A stretch of DNA of 64,000 nucleotides from Actinotalea lenta (lineage in GTDB: Bacteria; Actinomycetota; Actinomycetes; Actinomycetales; Cellulomonadaceae), in NCBI RefSeq assembly GCF_030586465.1, contig NZ_JAUQYP010000001.1, positions 1,224,834 through 1,288,833 on the forward strand. Reading direction: 5' to 3'. Below the pieces are notes generated by a model that saw nothing but the letters and a program-made list of their open reading frames with translations, did no database searches and was not told the DNA's origin. This document shows positions 1 to 7,979 of this stretch, piece by piece. Made by a program: the position numbers and the translations under genes. Positions within the stretch are counted from its first letter, which is position 1. The number at the start of each line of letters is the position of its first letter.

Positions 1-1
1 G

Positions 2-109
2 CCGGGCCTCATGGCGCTCGCGGTCCTGACGTCCATCCCGATCCTGATCGTCTTCACGTCCACCTACCGGCTGCTGCGCGACGGGCTGACCGTCGGCGCC
101 GTCAAGTGA
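2..109 (+). CDS. Carbohydrate ABC transporter permease (C-terminal fragment)
   Basis: Only the last 35 codons are in the window. The visible tail has one hydrophobic segment (about residues 5-18) followed by the short polar ending LTVGAVK, the usual end of MalG-type permeases of sugar ABC importers. It lies 37 bases upstream of, and on the same strand as, the GH127 gene, so it probably supplies the oligosaccharide that enzyme cleaves. The family call rests on a short C-terminus and its context, so substrate and family are inferred. Confidence 0.6.
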   Translation, partial: PGLMALAVLTSIPILIVFTSTYRLLRDGLTVGAVK

Positions 110-146
110 CGCGCAGCGCAGCCCGTCCGACCCCCAGGAGCTGACC

Positions 147-2069
147 ATGACCGACACCACCTCGATCGTGACCCGGCCCGTGCACGGCCGTCCGATCACC
201 CCCTCACGCGGCCGCTGGTACCCCCTCGGCCTCGACGAGGTGACGATCGACGACGGGCTGTTCGCCGAGCTCCAGCAGCGCAACGCCGGCGCGATGATCG
301 GCCACTGCGAGACCTGGGTCGAGCGGATGGGCTGGGCGGCCAACTTCGACGCGGCGGTCGAGGGGCGCCTGCCGCAGGACCGGCGGGGTCGGGAGTTCTC
401 CGACTCCGAGGTCTACAAGCTGCTCGAGGCGATGGCCTGGGAGCTCGCCCGGCGCGAGGACCCGGACCTCGAGGCTCGCTACCACGCCCTGGTCGCGCGC
501 GTCGGCTCCGCGCAGGAGCCCGACGGGTACGTCAACACGATGTTCGGGCGCCCCGGTCAGCAGCCCCGGTGGTCCGACCTGCAGTGGGGTCACGAGCTGT
601 ACTGCGTCGGTCACCTCGTCCAGGCCGCCGTCGCGCGCGGCCGGACCCGCGGCACCGACGAGGAGATCGTGCGGATCGCCCGGCGGGCGGCCGACCAGGT
701 GTGCACCTTGTTCGGCCCGGACGGGCGTGCGGACGTCGGCGGCCACCCGGAGATCGAGGTGGCGCTCGTCGAGCTGTACCGGCTCACCGGTGAGCAGCGC
801 TACCTGGACCAGGCGCGGCTGTTCGTCGACCGGCGCGGGCACGGCGTCCTGGGCGACATCGAGCTCGGGGCGTCGTACTACCAGGACGACCAGCCGGTGC
901 GGGAGGCCACCGCGCTGCGCGGCCACGCCGTCCGCGCGCTGTACCTCGCCGCCGGGGCGGCCGACCTCGCGGTCGAGACGGGTGACGACGAGCTGTTGGG
1001 CGCGGTGACCTCGCAGGTCCTCACCACGCTCGCGCGCCGCACGTACCTGACCGGCGGCATGGGAGCCCACCACGACGGAGAGTCGTTCGGCGACGACTTC
1101 GAGCTCCCGTCGGACCGGGCCTACTCCGAGACGTGCGCAGGGGTGGGCTCGGTCATGACCAACCACCGGCTGCTGCTGGCCAGTGGGGACGTCAGGCATG
1201 CCGACGCGGTGGAGCGCACGCTGTTCAACGTGGTCGCCACCTCGCCGGCGGAGGACGGTCACGGGTTCTTCTACGCCAACACGCTGCACCAGCGGACCCC
1301 GGCGACCGAGGTCGACCCGGACACTGCCTCGCCGCGCGCTCTGGCGAGCCTGCGGGCGCCGTGGTTCCACGTGTCGTGCTGCCCCACCAACGTGACCCGC
1401 ACGGTCGCGTCGCTCGCGGCCTACCTGGCGTCGGTCGACGACGGCGGCCTCCAGCTCCACCAGTACGCCGGTGCGCACCTCCGCGGGGCGCTCACCGACG
1501 GCCGCGAGGTCGAGCTGCGGGTGCGGACCCGCTACCCGGCCGACGGCCGCATCGAGGTCGAGGTGGTCCGGGCGCCGCAGGGCGAGTGGACGCTGAGCCT
1601 GCGGGTCCCCGCATGGGGGCAGGGCGCCACGCTCACCGACACGAGGGGTACGCGCGAGGTGGCGCCCGGCTACGCCGAGGTGACCGGGCTCACGGACGGC
1701 GACCGCGTGGTGCTGGACCTCCCCGTTCGCGCACGCTGGACGGTGGCCGACCCTCGGGTCGACGCCGTGCGCGGCCAGGCCGCGGTGGAGCGTGGGCCAC
1801 TCGTGATGTGCCTGGAGTCCACCGACCTCGGGTCGAGCGTCAACGAGGTCAGCGTCGACACGAGCCGTCCTCCGCTGGACGACGACGGCGAGGTCATGGT
1901 GTCGGTGCGGTCCCGCGAGTACGGCGCGGAGGGCTGGCCGTTCCGGTCGCCGGACGGCTCCGCGGCTACGGTGCGCGACCACGGCGCGGTACGGCTCGTC
2001 CCCTACCACCGGTGGGGCAATCGTGGTCCGGCGACGATGCGGGTGTGGATGCCGGTCGACAAGGACTGA
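147..2069 (+). CDS. GH127 beta-L-arabinofuranosidase
   Basis: A 640-residue protein of normal GH127 length with no signal peptide, hence cytoplasmic. In this family zinc is held by one Glu and three Cys, and one of the paired Cys is the nucleophile. Here those residues are Glu328 and Cys330 (SETCAG) and Cys411-Cys412 (SCCPTN), with Glu312 (GESFG) at the acid/base position. The ATG start is preceded by CAGGAG at a good distance. It follows an ABC permease gene in the same direction, so the likely role is removal of terminal beta-L-arabinofuranose from imported plant-wall oligosaccharides. Exact linkage specificity is not shown by the sequence. Confidence 0.88.
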   Translation: MTDTTSIVTRPVHGRPITPSRGRWYPLGLDEVTIDDGLFAELQQRNAGAMIGHCETWVERMGWAANFDAAVEGRLPQDRRGREFSDSEVYKLLEAMAWELARREDPDLEARYHALVARVGSAQEPDGYVNTMFGRPGQQPRWSDLQWGHELYCVGHLVQAAVARGRTRGTDEEIVRIARRAADQVCTLFGPDGRADVGGHPEIEVALVELYRLTGEQRYLDQARLFVDRRGHGVLGDIELGASYYQDDQPVREATALRGHAVRALYLAAGAADLAVETGDDELLGAVTSQVLTTLARRTYLTGGMGAHHDGESFGDDFELPSDRAYSETCAGVGSVMTNHRLLLASGDVRHADAVERTLFNVVATSPAEDGHGFFYANTLHQRTPATEVDPDTASPRALASLRAPWFHVSCCPTNVTRTVASLAAYLASVDDGGLQLHQYAGAHLRGALTDGREVELRVRTRYPADGRIEVEVVRAPQGEWTLSLRVPAWGQGATLTDTRGTREVAPGYAEVTGLTDGDRVVLDLPVRARWTVADPRVDAVRGQAAVERGPLVMCLESTDLGSSVNEVSVDTSRPPLDDDGEVMVSVRSREYGAEGWPFRSPDGSAATVRDHGAVRLVPYHRWGNRGPATMRVWMPVDKD

Positions 2070-2089
2070 GGCGCCAGCCGCACGCTGTG

Positions 2090-2106
2090 GGCGGGGCTCG
2101 CCCGCC
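2090..2106 (+). terminator. Weak hairpin after the GH127 gene
   Basis: GGCGGG, a 5-base loop and CCCGCC form a 6-bp GC stem 20 bases after the GH127 stop; two more pairs are possible with a bulge. There is no T tract. It could end GH127 transcription before the helR promoter, but the stem is short. Confidence 0.35.
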
Positions 2107-2127
2107 ACCCTCAGGATATGGCCCGCG

Positions 2128-2150
2128 GGGGGCCTTGCCGCAAGGCCCCC
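2128..2150. promoter_or_regulatory. Rifamycin-associated element (RAE)-like palindrome upstream of helR
   Basis: A 23-bp perfect inverted repeat: arms GGGGGCCTTGC (2128-2138) and GCAAGGCCCCC (2140-2150) around a single C. It matches, from memory, the GGGGCTTGC-N-GCAAG type palindrome called the rifamycin-associated element, found upstream of rifamycin-resistance genes including helR in actinomycetes. TTGCCG inside it (2135-2140) and CACAAT at 2160-2165 (19-base spacer) would serve as -35 and -10, placing transcription start close to the GTG at 2173. Confidence 0.8.
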
Positions 2151-2172
2151 TCCCGGGCGCACAATCCCCGCC

Positions 2173-4416
2173 GTGACCAGTGCCTTTGCCCTCCCCGAGC
2201 GCCGAGCGGCCAAGGCCGACCCGGACCTGATCGCCACCGACGAGCGGCACTTCGCGGCGATCGCGGCGTGCCTTGACCAGCGCCTCGCCGAGCTCGCGGA
2301 CCGGCTCGCGGAGCTGCGCCGCGCCCCGGCCGGTTCCGGGCAGGAGGCGATGGACCGGGACAGCGCGATCCACCGGCTCTCGGCCCGCCGGCGCATGCTG
2401 CAGCGCTTCGGCCTGGACCTGTGCCTGGGGCGGATGGTCCCCGACGGCGGGGAGCCGGTGTACGTCGGCCGCCTCGGGCTGACCGACGCCGCGGGGCGCC
2501 GGCTGCTCGTGGACTGGCGCGCGCCGGCGGCCGAGCCGTTCTTCGGGGCGACGCACGCCGACGCGATGGGTCTGGTCAGCCGCCGCCGGTACCACTGGAC
2601 CGGTGGTCGGGTCACCGACTACTGGGACGAGGTGTTCACCGCCGACGGCCTGGCCGGTCACGCGGCGCTGGACGACCAGTCCGCCTTCCTGGCGAGCCTG
2701 GCGGGCAGCCGCACCGCGCGCATGCGGGACGTGCTGGGCACCATCGCGGCCGACCAGGACGCGATCATCCGCGCGGGGTCGGCCGGCACGCTCGTGGTGG
2801 ACGGCGGGCCGGGGACGGGCAAGACGGTCGTCGCCCTGCACCGGACCGCATACCTGCTGTACTCCGACCCCCGGCTGGGTCACCACCGCGGTGGGGTGCT
2901 CGTGGTCGGGCCGCACCGCCCGTACCTGGACTACGTGTCCGACGTGCTGCCCAGCCTCGGGGAGGAGGGCGTGCAGCTGTGCACGCTGCGCGACCTCGTC
3001 CCGCAGGGTGCGGGGGCGGGCCCGGAGGGCGCGGAGGTGGCCGCGCTCAAGGCCGACGCGCGCCTGGTGGCGGCGATCGAGCCGGCCGTGCGGTTCCACG
3101 AGAACCCGCCGACGGCGCCGCTGGTCGTGGCTACCCCCTGGGCCGACGTGCGGCTCAGCGCGGCCGACTGGGCGGACGCGTTCGGGGTGCCCGAGCCCGG
3201 CACGCCGCACAACGACGCCCGCGACGAGATCTGGGAGGCCCTCGTCGACATCCTCGTGGACGCGCTGCGCGAGCAGCTCCCGTGCGCCCGGGATGACACC
3301 GCGTGGTCGGACGGGGAGCTCGACGAGGACAGGGCCCTGGAGAACCGCCGCGAGGACGAGGGATTCGACGCGTACGGGCTGGCCGGGCGCGGCGACGACG
3401 CGGTCGTGCGGCGGGCCTTCGCGGCCAACCGCGACCTGGTGCGGGCGTTCGGCCGGGCCTGGCCGGTGCTCGAGGCGACGGACGTCGTGGGCGACCTGTG
3501 GACCGTGCCCGCGTACCTCAGGCTCTGCGCGCCGTGGCTGACGGCCGAGCAGGTCCGGACGCTGCAGCGGGACGTCCCGGACGCCTGGACGGAGGCCGAC
3601 CTGCCGCTGCTGGACGCGGCGCGGCTGCGCCTGGGGGACCCCGAGGCGTCGCGGCGGCGCCGGCGGCGCGAGGCAGCGGCCGCCGAGAGCCGCGAGCGGA
3701 TGTCCGACGTCGTGGACGACCTGATCGCCGCGGACGACTCCGAGCTGCACGTGATGTCCATGCTGCGCGGGCAGGACCTGCGCGCGGCCCTCGTGGACGC
3801 CGACGCCGTGCCCGCGGACCGTCCCGACCGGCTCGCCGGTCCGTTCGCCCACGTCGTGGTGGACGAGGCCCAGGAGCTCACCGACGCGCAGTGGCAGATG
3901 CTGCTGGCGCGCTGCCCGTCGCGCAGCTTCACCGTGGTCGGGGACCGCGCCCAGGCGCGGCACGGGTTCGCCGGGTCGTGGCAGGAGCGGCTCGGGTGGG
4001 CCGGCCTGGATCGCGTGCGTACGGCGTCGCTGACGCTGAACTACCGCACGCCGAGCGAGGTGATGGCGCAGGCCGAGCCCGTCATCCGCGCGGTGCTGCC
4101 GGACGCCAACGTGCCGACCTCGGTGCGCACCGGGGGCGTCCCGGTCCGGTACGGCGCGGTGGCCGAGCTGGCGGACGTCCTGCGGTCCTGGCTCGCCGAG
4201 CACGCGGGCGTCGCGTGCGTGGTCGCGACGTCGGAGGTGGCCGTGCCGGACGACGACCGGGTGCGCGTCGCCGCGCCCGAGCTGGTGAAGGGCCTCGAGT
4301 TCGACCTGGTGGTGCTGGTCGAGCCGGAGCGCTTCGGCACGGGCGTGCAGGGCGCGGTGGACCGGTACGTGGCGATGACGCGGGCGACCGAGCGCCTCGT
4401 CGTGCTCACCGGCTGA
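2173..4416 (+). CDS. helR: HelR/HelD-type RNA polymerase recycling ATPase
   Basis: A UvrD/Rep-like superfamily 1 ATPase of 747 residues. Visible motifs in order: an N-terminal charged coiled coil (about 25-60), Walker A GGPGTGKT with Lys217, motif II VVVDEAQE (about residue 560), LNYRTPSEV, LVKGLEFDLVVL and a C-terminal YVAMTRATERL. HelD proteins pull RNA polymerase off DNA and RNA; the HelR branch also displaces bound rifamycins and gives resistance. The N-terminus (AFALPERRAAKADPDLIATD) resembles HelR as I remember it. The GTG at 2173 was chosen because translation further upstream would run through the RAE palindrome; it has no clear Shine-Dalgarno, so the mRNA may be leaderless. Confidence 0.85.
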   Translation: MTSAFALPERRAAKADPDLIATDERHFAAIAACLDQRLAELADRLAELRRAPAGSGQEAMDRDSAIHRLSARRRMLQRFGLDLCLGRMVPDGGEPVYVGRLGLTDAAGRRLLVDWRAPAAEPFFGATHADAMGLVSRRRYHWTGGRVTDYWDEVFTADGLAGHAALDDQSAFLASLAGSRTARMRDVLGTIAADQDAIIRAGSAGTLVVDGGPGTGKTVVALHRTAYLLYSDPRLGHHRGGVLVVGPHRPYLDYVSDVLPSLGEEGVQLCTLRDLVPQGAGAGPEGAEVAALKADARLVAAIEPAVRFHENPPTAPLVVATPWADVRLSAADWADAFGVPEPGTPHNDARDEIWEALVDILVDALREQLPCARDDTAWSDGELDEDRALENRREDEGFDAYGLAGRGDDAVVRRAFAANRDLVRAFGRAWPVLEATDVVGDLWTVPAYLRLCAPWLTAEQVRTLQRDVPDAWTEADLPLLDAARLRLGDPEASRRRRRREAAAAESRERMSDVVDDLIAADDSELHVMSMLRGQDLRAALVDADAVPADRPDRLAGPFAHVVVDEAQELTDAQWQMLLARCPSRSFTVVGDRAQARHGFAGSWQERLGWAGLDRVRTASLTLNYRTPSEVMAQAEPVIRAVLPDANVPTSVRTGGVPVRYGAVAELADVLRSWLAEHAGVACVVATSEVAVPDDDRVRVAAPELVKGLEFDLVVLVEPERFGTGVQGAVDRYVAMTRATERLVVLTG

Positions 4417-4428
4417 CGGTCGCGCCTC

Positions 4429-4452
4429 CTCGCCGGCGGCCCACGCGGCGAG
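4429..4452 (+). terminator. Candidate terminator hairpin after helR
   Basis: CTCGCCG (4429-4435) pairs perfectly with CGGCGAG (4446-4452) across a 10-base loop, 12 bases after the helR stop. There is no T tract, as is common in actinomycetes. Confidence 0.4.
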
Positions 4453-4574
4453 CGCCGCCCCGGACGCCGATTCCTGCGGGGCCGTCCGCGATGCGGACGC
4501 CGGCGGGCAGCGGCCGTCCTGCGTGCCGCGTGGGGCGCCGCAGTACGGTGGTATCTCGATGGGGGGAGGTTCCC

Positions 4575-4715
4575 GTGACCTGGATCCGGCGGTTCGGCTC
4601 GGCGATGGGACGAGCGGCGGGGTCGTTCGTGAGACGGTCGCAGCTCATGGCGAACCCGCAGATGGCCCTTCTCCAGCGGCACCGGGACCCCGAGGGCGCC
4701 CACCTGCGTTCCTGA
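4575..4715 (+). CDS. Small basic ORF, 46 residues, function unknown
   Basis: A GTG start at 4575 follows GGGGGAGGT at 4 bases, one of the better ribosome binding sites in this part of the window. The product begins with a WIRRF segment and is rich in Arg and Gln, with net positive charge and no recognisable domain or clear membrane segment. It stands alone between helR and the convergent permease gene. Real-gene support is the binding site only, so treat it as a candidate. An alternative overlapping frame (4523-4723) has no comparable start signal. Confidence 0.4.
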   Translation: MTWIRRFGSAMGRAAGSFVRRSQLMANPQMALLQRHRDPEGAHLRS

Positions 4716-4732
4716 GGCGCTGAGGTCTCCGG

Positions 4733-6382
4733 TCAGAAGCCCTGGCCCAGCTCGGCGTCCTCGACGGCCGCCTCGTGCTCGGTGTCCGCGACGTGCTCGC
4801 GGGACCGCTCGGGCGAGAGCCGCATGGCGTACGCGAGCGCGTAGATCGCCGCGGAGAACACGAAGGTGACCGGGATCGCGGAGACGAAGTGCAGCGCACC
4901 GATCCCGCCGCCGTAGTCGCCCAGCCAGGACAGCAGCGCGAGCCCGCCCAGCCACGGCACGACCCAGCTCGCGCCGGCCCGCCAGTCCAGCGGCGGCTGG
5001 CTGCCGCTGACCTCGAACACCACGAGCAGGGCCAGCCCGATGAGCACCGCGACCATGAGCTTCCACACGATGCTCCACCCCGACCAGTACACGATCAGGT
5101 TGGACGACCAGAACGCCAGCACCGGGATGACGTGCCCGCCGGGCAGCCGGAACGGCCGCTCGCGCTCGGGCAGCTGGCGGCGCATCGCCGCGAGCACCAG
5201 CGGGCCTGAGCCGAACGACAGCACGGTGGCGGACGTGATGAAGCCGACGAGCTGCTGCCAGCTCGGGAACGGCAGGAAGATGATCAGCCCCACGACGAAC
5301 GTCACCAGCAGGCTCACCACCGGCACGCCCCGCACGCTCGTCTTCGCCAGCCCGCGCGGCGCGTTGCCGTTGCGCGCCATCGCGTAGGACAGGCGCGCCG
5401 TGACGGTGGTGTAGATCAACCCGGTGTCGGCCGGGGAGATGATCGCGTCGGCGTACAGCAGGACGGCCAGCCAGCCCAGCCCGAGCAGGCTCGCGACCGC
5501 CGCCAACGGTCCGAAGTCGTCGTTGAAGGACAGGTTCGCCCAGCCGCCGGTGATCAGCCCGGGGTCGAGCGAGCCGATGAACGCGGCCTGCAGCCCCACG
5601 TACAGCACGCCGGTCAGCAGGACGGAGCCGATCACCGCGATCGGCACGTTGCGGCGCGGGTTGTCGGTCTCTCCCGCGAGCTCGATGCCCTGGCGGAAGC
5701 CGAGGTAGGAGAACACGATCCCGGAGGTGGCGATCGCGGTGAACACCCCGTGCCAGCCCTGAGGCGTGAAGCCCTGGGAGGAGAAGTTCGCGGCGTGGAA
5801 CGCGGTGACCACGAACGCCACGATGACCAGGGTGATCACGGCGAGCTTCCACCACACCACGACGTTGTTGACGCGCGCGAACCACCGCACGCCGATGTAG
5901 TTGATGACCACGAACACGGCCATCGCGACCACGGCGACGGCGTAGCCCAGGCCGGTCAGGGTGTGCACCACCGAGCCGTCCACCGTGTGCCGCGCGGTGA
6001 ACGGCGCGTACTTGGTGGCGTACTGCAGGGCGCCCTCGACCTCGATGGGGGCGACGGTGGCCGCCGCGAGCCAGGTGATCCAGCCGGTGGTGTAGCTCGC
6101 GAACGACCCGAACGACATGTGCGGGAACCGCACGACCCCGCCGGAGAGCGGGAACATCGTGCCGAGCTCGGCGTACACCAGGCCGATGAGCAGGATCATC
6201 ACCGCGCCCAGGCCCCAGGAGACCAGGGCGGCGGGTCCGGCCTCGCGGGACGCGTTGAGCGCACCGAACAGCCAGCCCGAGCCGATGATCGAGCCCACGC
6301 TGGCGAACAGCAGGCCTACCAGTCCGACGTGCCTGCGCAGGTCCCTGCTGCCGTGCTCGACGGACCGTGTCGTGGTCGCCAT
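4733..6382 (-). CDS. APC-superfamily amino acid permease
   Basis: A 549-residue integral membrane protein with about 12 hydrophobic segments. The first helix carries the APC signature FASVGSIIGSGWLFG (residues about 22-36), where the unwound GSG region binds substrate, and helix 3 has the conserved YAELGTMFPLSGG. The ATG at 6382 is preferred over the in-frame ATG 27 codons upstream because it starts just before the first helix and has a GGGGGCAGG-like site ahead. It lies downstream of nirK on the same strand, separated by 172 bases in which I see nothing. Substrate is not readable; an acidic amino acid/proton symporter is one possibility. Confidence 0.8.
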   Translation of the reverse strand: MATTTRSVEHGSRDLRRHVGLVGLLFASVGSIIGSGWLFGALNASREAGPAALVSWGLGAVMILLIGLVYAELGTMFPLSGGVVRFPHMSFGSFASYTTGWITWLAAATVAPIEVEGALQYATKYAPFTARHTVDGSVVHTLTGLGYAVAVVAMAVFVVINYIGVRWFARVNNVVVWWKLAVITLVIVAFVVTAFHAANFSSQGFTPQGWHGVFTAIATSGIVFSYLGFRQGIELAGETDNPRRNVPIAVIGSVLLTGVLYVGLQAAFIGSLDPGLITGGWANLSFNDDFGPLAAVASLLGLGWLAVLLYADAIISPADTGLIYTTVTARLSYAMARNGNAPRGLAKTSVRGVPVVSLLVTFVVGLIIFLPFPSWQQLVGFITSATVLSFGSGPLVLAAMRRQLPERERPFRLPGGHVIPVLAFWSSNLIVYWSGWSIVWKLMVAVLIGLALLVVFEVSGSQPPLDWRAGASWVVPWLGGLALLSWLGDYGGGIGALHFVSAIPVTFVFSAAIYALAYAMRLSPERSREHVADTEHEAAVEDAELGQGF

Positions 6383-6554
6383 GTCCTGCCCCCGTCCGAC
6401 GAGCGCCGACCTCGCCCGTCGGCGCGCCCGTCCCAGGGCACTCCCGTGCCACGCGCGTCGCAACTCGATCTTGATGGGCCGCCGGGTGCGGACGGGACGT
6501 CCCCGGCTCGCCCCGCGCGGCGTGCCACGGCGCTCGCGGCCATCGCCCGGGTGC

Positions 6555-7979
6555 TCACCGCGTGACCTCCAGGACCCCGTGCGCGCCCTTCTCCGCGAGG
6601 CTCATCTGGTGGTTGACGATCGCGTAGTGACCCGGCTCGGTGACCGTCAGCTCGACGAACCCGCCCTGGGCGGCGAGCAGCGGAAGGACCTGCGCGCCCG
6701 TCGGGCCCGAGGCGGAGCCGTCGGTCGCACGGCCGTCGCGCACGCTGTAGCGGCCCTCGGTCCAGACCGTGTCGAACTGGGCGCCCACCACGTGGAAGGA
6801 CCACGAGGCGTCCGGGCCGGCGTCCAGCACCCAGATGCGCACGCGGTCGCCCACGCGGGCCGTCAGCGGGTGCGCGTCGTACTGGAACGCCCGGCCGTTG
6901 AACGTCACGATGTCCGGGATGCCCGTGGCGACCTTCGCCGGGTCGGCAGGTGCGCCGTTCGCGCCGAGATACTGCTCGGACTGGACGAGCACGTACTCCT
7001 CGTCCACCGGATCCAGGCCCGCAGGGTCGATGACGACGGCCCCGAACATCCCGTTCGCGATGTGCTGAGAGATGGGGGCGGTCGAGCAGTGGTACATCCA
7101 GATGCCGGCCCGGTCCGCGGTGAAGGTGTAGGTCAGGCTCTGGCCGGGCTCGATGGTCCGCATGGGCTCGTCGGGTGCGAGCTCGCCGGCGTGGAAGTCG
7201 ACCGAGTGCCCCATCGAGCCGTGGTTGACCAGCGTGACGCGGAAGGTGTCCCCGACGTGACCGCGCAGCATCGGTCCCGGTGAGGTGCCGTTGTACGTCC
7301 AGACCGCGCGGGACACCCGGGGAGTGACCTGCTGGACCTGCTCGGTGACCGTGAACGTGTAGTCGTGCTCGGTGCCGGGGGGCGCCGGCGGCAGGGCGGC
7401 CGGGTACGCGGGTGAGTGCCGCGCGGCGTCCTGCAGCCGCGCCATGGTCGGGACGTCCGAGGGCGCATCGGCCGGTGCCGGCGGGCGCTCCGCGGCGGGG
7501 TCCGTGCTCCCTGTCGTGACCACCTCGAGCGTCATGCCCATCTGGCGGTGGCCCGGCAGCGAGCACCACCCGTCCAGGCTGCTCGTCACGGTGCCGACGT
7601 CGACGGTCGTGCGGTCGCCCGGGGCGATCAGGCCGGTCCCGGTCCCGTTGGCGAGGACCAGGTCGTGGCGCTGGTCGCCGTCGTTCTGCACGGTGATGCG
7701 CAGGTCGTCCCCCGCGGGAACCTCGATCCGCGACGGCGAGAAGGCCATGCCCTCGACGCGGACCGTCACGCTCGTGGTGTGTCCGGGTGCCACGGCCGAG
7801 GCCTGCGTGGCGGACGCCGGGGCTGCGGGGACGTCGGCGGCAGCCGGCCGGGCGAGGGCTCCGGCGACGCTCAGGGCGACCACCGCGACCACGCCGGCCA
7901 CGGCCAGGGCGGCGCGCCGCTCGGGCGGACCGTCGCGGCCGGGGAGCGGGCGCGGCCCGGTGGCGGACGAGCTGGTCAC
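6555..7979 (-). CDS. nirK: Copper-containing nitrite reductase, class II, with N-terminal cupredoxin domain
   Basis: A 474-residue protein: a membrane anchor or signal segment at about 22-44, an extra cupredoxin domain (about 65-155) with copper ligands His105, Cys139, His144 and Met147 or Met149, then the two NirK domains (about 195-474). Expected type 1 copper ligands are His258, Cys298, His306 and Met311; type 2 ligands His263, His297 and His457; catalytic pair Asp261 and His396. The HIANGMFG segment and the 7-residue Cys-His spacing match class II (AniA-like) enzymes. The Ile that shapes the active site is replaced by Val398. It reduces nitrite to NO outside the membrane. The GTG start overlaps the upstream stop (GTGA). 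The fused domain probably relays electrons to the catalytic core. Confidence 0.88.
   Translation of the reverse strand: MTSSSATGPRPLPGRDGPPERRAALAVAGVVAVVALSVAGALARPAAADVPAAPASATQASAVAPGHTTSVTVRVEGMAFSPSRIEVPAGDDLRITVQNDGDQRHDLVLANGTGTGLIAPGDRTTVDVGTVTSSLDGWCSLPGHRQMGMTLEVVTTGSTDPAAERPPAPADAPSDVPTMARLQDAARHSPAYPAALPPAPPGTEHDYTFTVTEQVQQVTPRVSRAVWTYNGTSPGPMLRGHVGDTFRVTLVNHGSMGHSVDFHAGELAPDEPMRTIEPGQSLTYTFTADRAGIWMYHCSTAPISQHIANGMFGAVVIDPAGLDPVDEEYVLVQSEQYLGANGAPADPAKVATGIPDIVTFNGRAFQYDAHPLTARVGDRVRIWVLDAGPDASWSFHVVGAQFDTVWTEGRYSVRDGRATDGSASGPTGAQVLPLLAAQGGFVELTVTEPGHYAIVNHQMSLAEKGAHGVLEVTR

Noticed and set aside
204-4203. Long minus-strand open frames opposite the GH127 and helR genes
   Set aside because: Typical antisense shadows of high-GC coding DNA, without starts, ribosome sites or recognisable domains.
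6555-7979. Laccase or multicopper oxidase reading of the nirK gene
   Set aside because: The type 1 and type 2 ligand pattern with Asp261 and His396 is that of nitrite reductase, and laccase trinuclear HxH motifs are absent.
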